The position numbers were made by a program, and so were the translations under genes. Below are positions 7,160 through 15,458 of a stretch of 24,634 nt of DNA, piece by piece (within the stretch, counting starts at the first letter, position 1; the number at the start of each line of letters is the position of its first letter). The notes beneath the pieces were generated by a model. It did not search any database. It was not told the origin of the DNA and saw only the letters and a program-made list of their open reading frames with translations. The stretch covers positions 1-24,634 of the forward strand of contig JBBSEW010000060.1 in NCBI GenBank assembly GCA_038239305.1, in the 5' to 3' direction. The DNA comes from JALYUA01 sp038239305. GTDB lineage: Bacteria > Acidobacteriota > Thermoanaerobaculia > UBA5066 > Gp7-AA6.

Positions 7160-9055
7160 TCAGATCTCTATCTGCGCCCCCAGCTCGACGACGCGGTCCG
7201 GAGGCAGGCGGAAGAAGAGTGTCGCGCTGCGGGCGTTGCGCGACATGAAGGAGAAGAGCCTCTCCCTCCACATCGCCATCCCCGGACGCTTCGTCGCGAA
7301 CACGGTCTCCTTGCCGAGGAAATAGCTCGTATCCCCGGGAGGGAACTCGAGCCCCGGCGCCTTCACGCGCTGAAGGAGCTCCGGCACATTGGCGTCTTCC
7401 ATGAAGCCGCATCGCGTCTCGACGCGGAAGATGCCGGCGCCGAGCACCGAAACGTCGAGCCAGTCCGTCGGAGAAACGTGCGGCTGCTCCTCGGTCGTCA
7501 CGGTGAGGAACACGATGCGCTCGTGCAGGACCTTGTTGTGCTTGACGTTGTGGAGGAGGGAAGGCGGCACGCCGTCGGATGTCCGGGACATGTACACGGC
7601 GGTGCCCGACACCCGCGGCATGGTCGACCGGGCGGTGTCGCTCAGGAACATTTCGATCGAGACGCTCTGCTCGCGCAGGCGGTGGTCCAGTATTTCGCGC
7701 CCCCTTCGCCACGTCGTCAGGACAGTGAAGACGGCTCCCGCGACCACGAGCGGAAACCAGCCGCCGTGCGGGACCTTGACGATGTTCGCGCCGAAGAAAG
7801 CGAGATCGGGAACGAGGAACGCCACCGCGAGAGTTGCCGCGCCCGCCACGGGCCATTTCCAACGCTCTCGCGCGACGACCGCCATCAGAATCGTCGTGAT
7901 CCCCATCGTGGTGGTGACGGCGACGCCGTATGCCGCAGCCAGCTGGCTCGACGAGCGGAACCCGAGCACGAGCGCGATCGTCGCAATCATCAGCGCCCAG
8001 TTGACGGACGGCACGTAGATCTGTCCGATTTCGCGCTCGGACTTGTGATCGATGCGCAGGCGCGGGCAGTAGCCGAGGAGCACGGCCTGCCGCGTCAGCG
8101 AAAAGGCGCCGGATATCACGGCCTGCGAGGCGATCACCGTGGCAACCGTCGAGAGGGCGACCATGGGATACAACGTCCAGCGCGGGCCCAGAAGGTAGAA
8201 GGGGTTGTGCGCCGCCTCGGGATGCTGGAGCAGAAGCGCGCCCTGGCCGAAATAGTTCAGCAGGAGACTCGGCAGCACCAGGGCGAACCAGGCGATCCGG
8301 ATCGGCCGCGCTCCGAAGTGGCCCATGTCGGCATAGAGAGCTTCGCCGCCCGTCACGACGAGGAACACGGCGCCGAGGACGAGGAAGCCGATCTTCCCGT
8401 TGGCCTGGAAGAAGCGAATCGCCTCGAGTGGACTGACCCCGGTGAAGACGCGCGGATCCTGCACGATCTGCATCACGCCGAGAACGGCGATGCAGACGAA
8501 CCACAGGATCATCACCGGACCGAAAATCTTCCCCACGCGCCCCGTGCCCCACCGCTGCAGAAAGAAGAGCCCGATCAGGATCAGGATCGTGATCGGCTCG
8601 ACGAAATCCTTGAAGACAGGAGTCGCGACCCGGAGCCCCTCGACCGCCGACAGCACGGAGATCGCCGGCGTGATGATCCCGTCGCCGTACAACAGGGCCG
8701 CGCCGAAGATACCGAGCATGACGAGGATCCAGCGAACTCCGCGCGCGCCGTCCCGGTTCGGCCGGATCAGGGACATCAGGGCGAGAATTCCTCCCTCGCC
8801 GCGGTTGTCCGCCCGCATCACGAAAACGAGGTATTTGACGGATATGACGATCAGGAGCGACCAGAAGACGAGGGAGAGCACGCCGAGCACGTTGTCCGGC
8901 GTCGGGGCGATGCCATGGGGACCGTGGAAGCACTCGCGGAGCGCGTAGAGCGGGCTCGTCCCGATGTCGCCATAGACGATGCCGAGAGCGCCGAGCGAGA
9001 GCCCGGCCAGATACTTTCCGGTCGGGCGCCGCGACTCCGTTGGGTCGATTTCCAG
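7160..9055 (-). CDS. kup: Kup/HAK-type potassium uptake protein, apparent CTG start
   Basis: This is a proton-coupled K+ transporter of the inner membrane. The N-terminal signature ALGIVYGDIGTSPLYALRE, then RADNRGEGGILALM and YGDGIITPAISVLSAVEGL, are diagnostic of Kup, followed by about twelve hydrophobic segments and a soluble C-terminal region. The first ATG/GTG/TTG in frame is GTG at 8890, which would delete the signature and the first membrane segment. The frame is open upstream to a TAA at 9128-9130 with no ATG, GTG or TTG. The best start is CTG at 9055, with GGGAGG six bases upstream, giving 631 residues, close to the usual length (E. coli Kup 622). ATC at 9049 is an alternative. It is the last gene of the minus-strand run, 271 bp beyond the M55 gene. 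Confidence 0.93.
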   Translation of the reverse strand: MEIDPTESRRPTGKYLAGLSLGALGIVYGDIGTSPLYALRECFHGPHGIAPTPDNVLGVLSLVFWSLLIVISVKYLVFVMRADNRGEGGILALMSLIRPNRDGARGVRWILVMLGIFGAALLYGDGIITPAISVLSAVEGLRVATPVFKDFVEPITILILIGLFFLQRWGTGRVGKIFGPVMILWFVCIAVLGVMQIVQDPRVFTGVSPLEAIRFFQANGKIGFLVLGAVFLVVTGGEALYADMGHFGARPIRIAWFALVLPSLLLNYFGQGALLLQHPEAAHNPFYLLGPRWTLYPMVALSTVATVIASQAVISGAFSLTRQAVLLGYCPRLRIDHKSEREIGQIYVPSVNWALMIATIALVLGFRSSSQLAAAYGVAVTTTMGITTILMAVVARERWKWPVAGAATLAVAFLVPDLAFFGANIVKVPHGGWFPLVVAGAVFTVLTTWRRGREILDHRLREQSVSIEMFLSDTARSTMPRVSGTAVYMSRTSDGVPPSLLHNVKHNKVLHERIVFLTVTTEEQPHVSPTDWLDVSVLGAGIFRVETRCGFMEDANVPELLQRVKAPGLEFPPGDTSYFLGKETVFATKRPGMAMWRERLFSFMSRNARSATLFFRLPPDRVVELGAQIEI

Positions 9056-9326
9056 AAAGGGCCTCCCGCGCTTCCGAGCCTTCCCCTCTCCCTGCTCCCG
9101 CCGCCCGCCCGATCGCGCCGCCGGAGGTTAACGCAGATCGCAGAGAGCGGTCTTCTCGATTTTCCGATTCTTCGCGAACCGGTTCACGATGTAGTGCAGG
9201 CGCTCACACCGATGCGAAGGCTTTCCGGACCGCCGGATCGCGAGAGCTCCTGGCTTTCCGCGGGAAACGCACGATGAGGGCGCGCCCACGGCGAACCTCG
9301 GAGCCGCGGAAAGAGCAGCCGACGAA

Positions 9327-10337
9327 TTACGGCGCCAGACCCGGCTCGTAGTTGAGGATGAACTCGAGAAACCGGGTCGCCTCGAGCATGTCTTTCGCCC
9401 GAAACCGGATCGCGTGCGCATCGACACGCTCGAACATCGGCAGGTACGCCAGCAGCTCCGCCGGCCGGTAGTTCTTGAACCGCAGCTCGATCTCGGCGGG
9501 CGTCCGAACGACGAAGGGCCGGATCTGCGAGGCGCGGGCGAGCGCGGCCTTCGCCTTCGATCGAATGAGATCGCACGCGGCCGCGGGTGTCATGGTGCGG
9601 GCCGAGTGGAACCCGTACGCCCACTTCACCGTCGCGACCTCAATCCCGGGCAGCAGCGCCGCGGCTTCCTTGCCGATCGCGTCGTCTCCCGTGACGAGCA
9701 CGACGGGAACGTGGAACGCTCCGGCCACCGCTGCGTTTAAACCGGCTTCCGGAAACGAAATCCCGTTGACGCGCACGTCCGCCAGGGTCGCCGACGACAT
9801 CGTGTGCGCGCGGACTCCCGTCGGATTGGTCGTGGACGCGTGGTATCCGACGAACAGGACCGCCGCGAACGACTCGTCGATGCCCTGCATCATCGCGAGC
9901 GGGCGCGGCCACGCGCGCACGATCTGGACGTCCTTTCCGAACTTCTCGATCAGGAGGCTCTCGCCATTTCCGTGCGAGTCGCTGACGACGAACTCGGTCG
10001 CCCCCGCATCGCGGGCACCCTCGATCGCCGCGAGGACCTCGTCCGTCATGAGCTCCCGGGCCCTCGCGTATTCGAAGCCCGAGGGCCCCAGCTGATCGCC
10101 CGTGACGACACCGGCGATCCCCTCCATGTCGGCGGAGATGTACACGCGCACGGGAGAGACCGCGGAAATCGGGCGGCTCGCGATCGCGAACAGGAGCGCG
10201 AGAGCGCCGAGCCAGCGGCGGCGGAATCCGAGTCGCGGCCGGCGGGAGGTGCCCCGGGTCGCTTTCGAGTCCAGGAGCGCACTCCCGGAGGACCGCGGTT
10301 TTTCCGTGGAGAGAAGCCCATGGGAAATTCGCGACAT
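9327..10337 (-). CDS. M55 family D-aminopeptidase (DppA-like), probably exported
   Basis: The 336-residue protein matches DppA, a zinc peptidase releasing N-terminal D-amino acids such as D-Ala from D-Ala-D-Ala. Key residues fit Bacillus subtilis DppA with an offset of about 62: D70 and E72 (SADMEG), H122 (SDSHGN), H166 (GYHA), H178 (AHTMSS, the presumed nucleophile) and E197. Residues 1-40 are a basic region followed by a hydrophobic stretch (WLGALALLFAIAS), so it is probably exported or membrane-anchored, unlike the leaderless Bacillus enzyme. The ATG at 10337 has GAGGAG seven bases upstream. It is 97 bp downstream of the emfourin-like gene on the same strand. Confidence 0.9.
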   Translation of the reverse strand: MSRISHGLLSTEKPRSSGSALLDSKATRGTSRRPRLGFRRRWLGALALLFAIASRPISAVSPVRVYISADMEGIAGVVTGDQLGPSGFEYARARELMTDEVLAAIEGARDAGATEFVVSDSHGNGESLLIEKFGKDVQIVRAWPRPLAMMQGIDESFAAVLFVGYHASTTNPTGVRAHTMSSATLADVRVNGISFPEAGLNAAVAGAFHVPVVLVTGDDAIGKEAAALLPGIEVATVKWAYGFHSARTMTPAAACDLIRSKAKAALARASQIRPFVVRTPAEIELRFKNYRPAELLAYLPMFERVDAHAIRFRAKDMLEATRFLEFILNYEPGLAP

Positions 10338-10434
10338 CCGTTCGCTCCTCGTCCGAAATGGTTGCCGGGCATTCTAGCCGCATGCGGACGGTCTCTCGAG
10401 GAATCTCGGGGTCACCGCTCTCCGAAGACCGACG

Positions 10435-10749
10435 TCAGGCCCGCGTCGCCTCCGGGTCATCGGTCTTGCGCGCGTGCCGCAGGATCGCTTCCATGAGAGG
10501 CCGGAAGCTCTCGGGCGTCCGTTCGTCGTCGAAGAGGACCGACTGCTGGAAACTCCCATCCTCGACCGACATCGTGTAGAGAAGCCGGTCCGGGCCGGTG
10601 CGGATCGTCGGCTCCGGGAACCGCGCCAGGTCCGCTTCGGCGACGAGCGATCGCATCTCCGCTTCCAGTGCGCTTCCGGCTTCGGGCTCCACGATCGCCC
10701 GCCGCGGCATTCCTGCGACGCCGCCGCTCCGAACCAGGACGATCCTCAC
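10435..10749 (-). CDS. Emfourin-like inhibitor of M4 metalloproteases
   Basis: The 104-residue protein starts VRIVLVRSGGVAGMPRRA and contains RLLYTMSVEDG and FRPLMEAILRHAR, the pattern I associate with emfourin, the proteinaceous inhibitor found beside protealysin-type M4 proteases. Emfourin binds M4 enzymes tightly and blocks their active site. There is no signal peptide, like the M4 enzyme nearby. The GTG at 10749 is chosen because homology begins there; a longer frame to 10860 would run into the symporter gene. The ribosome-binding site is weak. It lies 61 bp after the symporter, and the M4 protease gene is just upstream of that. The assignment rests on pattern memory, not on a search. Confidence 0.72.
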   Translation of the reverse strand: MRIVLVRSGGVAGMPRRAIVEPEAGSALEAEMRSLVAEADLARFPEPTIRTGPDRLLYTMSVEDGSFQQSVLFDDERTPESFRPLMEAILRHARKTDDPEATRA

Positions 10750-10810
10750 GGGCGCACGGCTCTCGAGCGCCCGGCTATGCCCATGGCCGCAATTCCACTC
10801 ATGATCGCGC

Positions 10811-12085
10811 TCAGGGCAGCCTCGCCACCTCCGCCGCCGGAGCGCTCTCGTCGGCCGCATGGATCGGGGGCCCGAGGACTCCCTCCCACCGCGCGACGAC
10901 CACGGAGGCGACGCAGTTGCCCATGACGTTGATCGACGTCCTCGCCATGTCCATCAGCTCGTCGACCGCGAGGATCATGGCCACCCCGGCCTCTCCGGGG
11001 AGATTGAAAGCGGCACACCCCGCCGCGATGATCACGAGAGACGCCCGCGGCACGCCCGCCACTCCCTTGGAGGTCAGGAGGAACGTGAGCATCATCAGGA
11101 GCTCCGTCTCGAGCGACATCTTGATTCCCGCGGCCTGCGCGATCGTCAGCGCGGCGAGGGATATGTAGAGCGTCGAACCGTCGAGGTTGAACGAATAGCC
11201 CGCCGGAATCACGAAGCCCGCGACGGACTTGGGAACCCCGTACTCGACCATTTTCTCGAGCGCGCGGGGAAGCGCCGCCTCGGACGAGGCCGTCGAGAAC
11301 GCCAGCAGAAAGGGCTCGCGGATCTTCCGGAAAAACTCGAGCACGGGGGCGCGAACGATGAGCAGCGCGGGTATCAGGACGAGAAGAGTGAATACGACCA
11401 GCGCTCCGTAGAGCGACGCGACGAGCTTCGCGTACGAGCCGAGCACCGTGAGCCCGTGGTGGGACACCGCGCCCGCCATCGCGCCGAAAACGCCGAGCGG
11501 CGTCAGCGCCATCACGTAGTCCGTGAGCTGAAACATGATCGCGACGAACGAGTCCATGACGTTCAGGAACGGGCCGGACTTCGCCTTGACGTGCGCGGCG
11601 GCGACGCCGATCAACGTCGCGAACACGACGACCTGCAGCACGTCCTGCTTCGCCATCGCGTCCACGACATTCGACGGGAAGAGGTGCAGAAGGGTCTCAG
11701 CGAACGTCTTCGGCTGGGCAAGCGCCTCGCCGGAAGGAGGCAGATGGAGTCCGTCGCCCGGTCGGACGATGTGAGCGATCGCGAGGCCGATCGCGAGCGC
11801 GATCGTCGTCGCCACCTCGAAATAGATCAGAGCCTTCAGTCCCATCCGGCCCACCAGCTTGACGTCGCCCGTCTTGCCGATGCCGACGACGATGGTCGAG
11901 AAGATGAGCGGGACGATCAGCATCTTGATGAGGTTGATGAAGGCCTTGGACAGGAACCGGAACGTCTCGTAAGCCTTCGGATGCGTCTCGGCCGGCAGGA
12001 GGGCGCCCAGGGCGACGCCGAGGATGATCGCGTAGAAAATCAGCGCCGTCGACGAGAGAAAGCGGGGGCGCCCGGACGCTCGCAT
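10811..12085 (-). CDS. Dicarboxylate/acidic amino acid:cation symporter (DAACS, GltP/DctA family)
   Basis: The 424-residue inner-membrane protein has the glutamate-transporter fold: about eight membrane segments and two re-entrant loops. Visible motifs are the serine loop TASSEAALPR (residues about 266-275), the sodium/substrate segment FNLDGSTLY, the hairpin TSKGVAGVP and the helix-8 motif DMARTSINVMGN. The Arg in that motif corresponds to R397 of GltPh, which binds the side-chain carboxylate, so the substrate is probably glutamate, aspartate or a C4-dicarboxylate. Cannot separate GltP from DctA by eye. ATG at 12085, no strong ribosome-binding site. It sits 47 bp after the M4 protease gene and before its presumed inhibitor, so import of released acidic amino acids is plausible. 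Confidence 0.92.
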   Translation of the reverse strand: MRASGRPRFLSSTALIFYAIILGVALGALLPAETHPKAYETFRFLSKAFINLIKMLIVPLIFSTIVVGIGKTGDVKLVGRMGLKALIYFEVATTIALAIGLAIAHIVRPGDGLHLPPSGEALAQPKTFAETLLHLFPSNVVDAMAKQDVLQVVVFATLIGVAAAHVKAKSGPFLNVMDSFVAIMFQLTDYVMALTPLGVFGAMAGAVSHHGLTVLGSYAKLVASLYGALVVFTLLVLIPALLIVRAPVLEFFRKIREPFLLAFSTASSEAALPRALEKMVEYGVPKSVAGFVIPAGYSFNLDGSTLYISLAALTIAQAAGIKMSLETELLMMLTFLLTSKGVAGVPRASLVIIAAGCAAFNLPGEAGVAMILAVDELMDMARTSINVMGNCVASVVVARWEGVLGPPIHAADESAPAAEVARLP

Positions 12086-12132
12086 CGCGGGTCAGCCTAC
12101 ACGAACGGAACCGGGAGACGGATCCCGCGGAC

Positions 12133-13224
12133 TCACGCTCCGACTCCGACTCCGACGGAGCGCCATGCGCTCTCGACCGCCCGGGCTTCCGGACTGGATG
12201 CGCCGAAGAGATCGGCGGCGACCGCGGCGGTGAGCCGGCCGGCCTCGGCGAAATCGGACGTCGCTTTCAGGCGGTCCGAGAGCGCGACGTACCAGATCCG
12301 CCCGGCCTTCTCCCAGGCGTTTCCGCCGAGCGCCGTCGCGGCGAGATAGAACGCGTGATTGGGAATTCCCGAATTGATGTGGACGCCGCCGTCATCGTCG
12401 GTCGTTTGCACGAAATCCTTCATGTGGGATGGCTGCGGATCGCGACCGAGGACGGAATCGTCGTAGGCGGTTCCGGGCGCCTTCATCGAACGCAGAGCCA
12501 CCCCCTTCACCTTCGGCGTGAAGAGGCCCTCGCCGATCAGCCAGTCCGCCTCCGCCGCCGTCTGCCCGAGGACGCGCTGCTTGACGAGCGAGCCGAACAC
12601 GTCCGAGATCGACTCGTTGAGAGCCCCCGGCTGATCCCGGTAGTCGAGATTCGCCTCTCGGGCAGTCACGCCGTGCGTGAGCTCGTGCCCGATCACGTCC
12701 ACGGAAATCGTGAAGCGCCGGAAGAGCGTTCCGTCTCCGTCCCCATAGACCATCTGGGCGCCGTTCCAGAAGGCGTTGTCGTACCCGTGGCCGTAGTGAA
12801 CGGTGGAATCGAGCCGCATCCCGCGGTTGTCGATCGAGATGCGGCCGTAGGCTTCGAAATAGAAATCGAACGTCGCTCCAGCGCCCTCGTAGGCCTCGTT
12901 GACGGCGATGTCCTTCGAGGGACCCTGTCCTTCCGCCCGCACCAGCTTGCCCGGCAGTTTCGAGGTGGTCTTCGCGTCGAAGACGTCGCGCCGCTTCTCT
13001 CCAGTCGGAGCCGCCACGGGCAGGGCTCCGAGGATCGGGCGAGCACCCCGCAGCCGCTCGGACAGCGCGAGCGTCGCCCACGCGCTGCGGCGTTCGGACG
13101 CCGTCCCGTTGCGCGAGATCGCGTCCAGGATGTGCGGCGGCACGATCGCGCAGAAGGACGGCAAACCCGGTTGCGGGAGAGGCTCCCGTCGCGAAGGCGT
13201 CCGGAAGAAGTCACGGTCAGTCAA
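12133..13224 (-). CDS. M4 family metalloprotease, protealysin-like
   Basis: The 363-residue protein is a thermolysin-superfamily zinc endopeptidase. The short propeptide carries PPHIL (residues 29-33), the hallmark of protealysin-like precursors, and there is no signal peptide, also typical of that group. The zinc site is HELTH (H180, E181, H184) with E204 in ALNESISD, spaced exactly as in thermolysin, and the catalytic His is H282 in GVHINSGI. The start chosen is TTG at 13224 because AGGAGG lies five bases upstream; an in-frame GTG at 13254 would add ten residues and nearly touch the M13 stop. It lies 36 bp after M13. Protealysins are usually encoded beside emfourin; here a symporter gene intervenes. 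Confidence 0.92.
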   Translation of the reverse strand: MTDRDFFRTPSRREPLPQPGLPSFCAIVPPHILDAISRNGTASERRSAWATLALSERLRGARPILGALPVAAPTGEKRRDVFDAKTTSKLPGKLVRAEGQGPSKDIAVNEAYEGAGATFDFYFEAYGRISIDNRGMRLDSTVHYGHGYDNAFWNGAQMVYGDGDGTLFRRFTISVDVIGHELTHGVTAREANLDYRDQPGALNESISDVFGSLVKQRVLGQTAAEADWLIGEGLFTPKVKGVALRSMKAPGTAYDDSVLGRDPQPSHMKDFVQTTDDDGGVHINSGIPNHAFYLAATALGGNAWEKAGRIWYVALSDRLKATSDFAEAGRLTAAVAADLFGASSPEARAVESAWRSVGVGVGA

Positions 13225-13260
13225 CGGTCCCTCCTCTCGTGCTCCGCCCGACACGGTCTT

Positions 13261-15417
13261 TCACCACACCGTACAGACGTCGGGGGCAAGCCGCACCATC
13301 GGGGCGTCCTGCTGGCAGTCGAACGCCTTCGCGAAGTCCGGCATGTTCGACAGCGGCCCGATCACCCGGAAACGCTCGGGCGCGTGGGGATCCGTCTGCA
13401 CGCGAAGCCGCGCCTCCTCCGGGCGCTGAACGCTGCACCATACCTGTGCCCAGCCCAGGAAGAAGCGCTGCTCCGGGGTGAAGCCGCCGATCGACTCCGC
13501 CTGGCCGCTGGAGGCCTTGTCCTTGCTCTTGCTCTTCCCCTTACCGCGGTCCGCGCCCGGACCCTTGCCGTCGCTCGCGCCGGAGCCGTTCTTCTTCTCC
13601 TGCGCCTTCCGGAACGCCGCGTGAGAAATCTTCAATCCGCCGAGATCTCCGATGTTCTCGCCGAGCGTCAGCTTTCCGTTCACGTGCAGGTCGTCGACGG
13701 AGACGTACTCGGAGAACTGCTTTTCGACACAGGACGCCCGGCGCACAAACTCCTTCGCGCTCTCGGCAGACCACCAGTCCTTCAGATTTCCGTCGCCGTC
13801 GTACTGGCGGCCCTGGTCGTCGAACCCGTGCGAGATCTCGTGGCCGATCACGGCTCCGACGCCGCCGTAGTTCGGGCCGTCGTCGAGGGCGTTGTCGAAG
13901 AATGGCGGCTGCAGGATTCCCGCGGGGAAAGTGATGTCGTTGCGCTGCGGGCTGTAGGTAGCGTTGACGGTCGGGGTCGTCATGCGCCATTCCATGCGAT
14001 CCACAGGCTTGCCGATTTTCGCGAGATCCCGGCGGGCGAGAAACTCCCGCGCCCGCTCCGCGTTGGCGAGCCACGAGCCGCGCTCGACCCGGATGGCGGA
14101 GAGATCCACCCACCTGTCGGGGTAGCCGATCTTGGGGAAGAACGTCGCGAGCTTCTGCTCTGCGCGCGTCTTCGTCTCCGCGTCCATCCAGGAGAGCTCG
14201 TTTAAATCCGCGCGCATCGCCTCGAGCAGACCCTGCACCATTTCCTTCGTCCGCTGTTTGGCCTTCGCTCCGAATGCCGCCTCGACGTACTGCTGTCCGA
14301 GGATGTCGCGCAGGCTGCGGTCCGTCGCCGCGACACAGCGCTTCCAGCGGGGCTGGAGCTTCTGGGCGCCCGTCAGGACGGTTCCCGAGAAGCGGAAATC
14401 CTCGTCCACGAAGGCGCAAGAGAGCATGGGAGCCGCCGACCGGACGACGTGCCAGCGGAAGTACGAGCGCCACTCCGCCACGTCGCGCGACTGGAGCTCC
14501 TTCTCGAGTCCCTCGAAAAAGGGTGGCGCGGCGACGTTTAAAGACGCGAGGTCCGGCTGGCCGACGGCGGCGAGATACTCCTTCCACGGAAACGTCGGCG
14601 CCAGGTCCACGAGCTTCTGGCGATCCATGCGATTCGCGCGTTTGCGGGGCTCGCGCCGTTCGACCCGCGTCATCGACGCTTTCGCGAGATCTGTCTCGAT
14701 CGCCAGGACGCTCGCGGCTTCCGCCTTGGCCCGTTCCGTTGAATCGCCCGCCAGCACGAGCATCTTTTCGATGTGCTCGACGTACTGCTCCCGGATCTTC
14801 CGGGAACGCTCGTCATCCTTCGTGTAGTAGTCGCGATCCGGGAGCCCGAGGCCGCCCTGGTCCAGCTCGGCAATCGTCTGGCGCGCGTCGGCGAAGTCGG
14901 CGGTGGCGTCGAACCGGAAAAGCACTCCGACGCCCCGCGGCTGGAGCCGCGCCGCTTCCGCCGCGAGACCGGCGACGTCGGCAATCGCGTCGATCGCCGT
15001 AAATTCGGATGCCAGCGGCTCGGCTCCCGCCGACTCGGCCGCCGCCTCGTCCATGCAGCTCGCATAGAAGTCGCCGATCTTCTGATGGACCGCGTCTCTC
15101 TTCTTCGCGGCCGCGGCGGCCTCGAGGATCTTCTTCAGGACGACCTGGTTGCGCTCCGCCACTTCCGTGAACCGTCCCCACCGCGAGTAGTCCGCGGGGA
15201 TGGGATTGGCGGAGATCCAACCCCCGCAGGCGTACTGGTAGAAATCGCCGCAGGGCTTTGCCGTTTTGTCGATGAGGCTCGTGTCGAAACCCGCCGGTTT
15301 CCCGGGGCCCGCGGCGGCCGGATCGGCGGCTCGCACCGGGGAGGACGAGAAGAGAAGGAGAGAGGCGAGGGTGAGAAAGGAGCCGATCCGGAGTCGCCTG
15401 CCATTCGCAATCCGCAT
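13261..15417 (-). CDS. M13 family metallopeptidase (neprilysin/PepO-like), exported
   Basis: The 718-residue protein is a zinc oligopeptidase of the neprilysin family. A signal peptide covers about residues 1-30, so it acts outside the cytoplasm. The zinc site is HEISH (H526, E527, H530) with E587 in GENIGDLGG; the substrate-binding VNATYSP precedes it, and the C-terminus ends CTVW like the CxxW end of neprilysins. Residues about 609-640 are an unusual Lys/Ser/Gly-rich insertion (KGKSKSKDKASSG) after the third-ligand motif. ATG at 15417 is preceded by GAGGTG; GTG at 15423 is an alternative. It heads the long minus-strand run. Confidence 0.93.
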   Translation of the reverse strand: MRIANGRRLRIGSFLTLASLLLFSSSPVRAADPAAAGPGKPAGFDTSLIDKTAKPCGDFYQYACGGWISANPIPADYSRWGRFTEVAERNQVVLKKILEAAAAAKKRDAVHQKIGDFYASCMDEAAAESAGAEPLASEFTAIDAIADVAGLAAEAARLQPRGVGVLFRFDATADFADARQTIAELDQGGLGLPDRDYYTKDDERSRKIREQYVEHIEKMLVLAGDSTERAKAEAASVLAIETDLAKASMTRVERREPRKRANRMDRQKLVDLAPTFPWKEYLAAVGQPDLASLNVAAPPFFEGLEKELQSRDVAEWRSYFRWHVVRSAAPMLSCAFVDEDFRFSGTVLTGAQKLQPRWKRCVAATDRSLRDILGQQYVEAAFGAKAKQRTKEMVQGLLEAMRADLNELSWMDAETKTRAEQKLATFFPKIGYPDRWVDLSAIRVERGSWLANAERAREFLARRDLAKIGKPVDRMEWRMTTPTVNATYSPQRNDITFPAGILQPPFFDNALDDGPNYGGVGAVIGHEISHGFDDQGRQYDGDGNLKDWWSAESAKEFVRRASCVEKQFSEYVSVDDLHVNGKLTLGENIGDLGGLKISHAAFRKAQEKKNGSGASDGKGPGADRGKGKSKSKDKASSGQAESIGGFTPEQRFFLGWAQVWCSVQRPEEARLRVQTDPHAPERFRVIGPLSNMPDFAKAFDCQQDAPMVRLAPDVCTVW

Positions 15418-15444
15418 GTTCACCTCGTCGTTCCTGCGATCCCC

Positions 15445-15450
15445 TATGCT
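15445..15450 (+). promoter_or_regulatory. Possible -10 box (TATGCT) for a leaderless transcript
   Basis: TATGCT lies eight bases before the ATG at 15459. No ribosome-binding site is visible before that start and no good -35 box is seen, so a leaderless mRNA is only a possibility. Confidence 0.25.
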
Positions 15451-15458
15451 ACGTCGTG

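Noticed and set aside
9056..9326. Possible small gene between M55 and kup.
   Set aside because: The frames there have no ribosome-binding site or recognisable protein. The region looks like leader sequence or degraded repeat.
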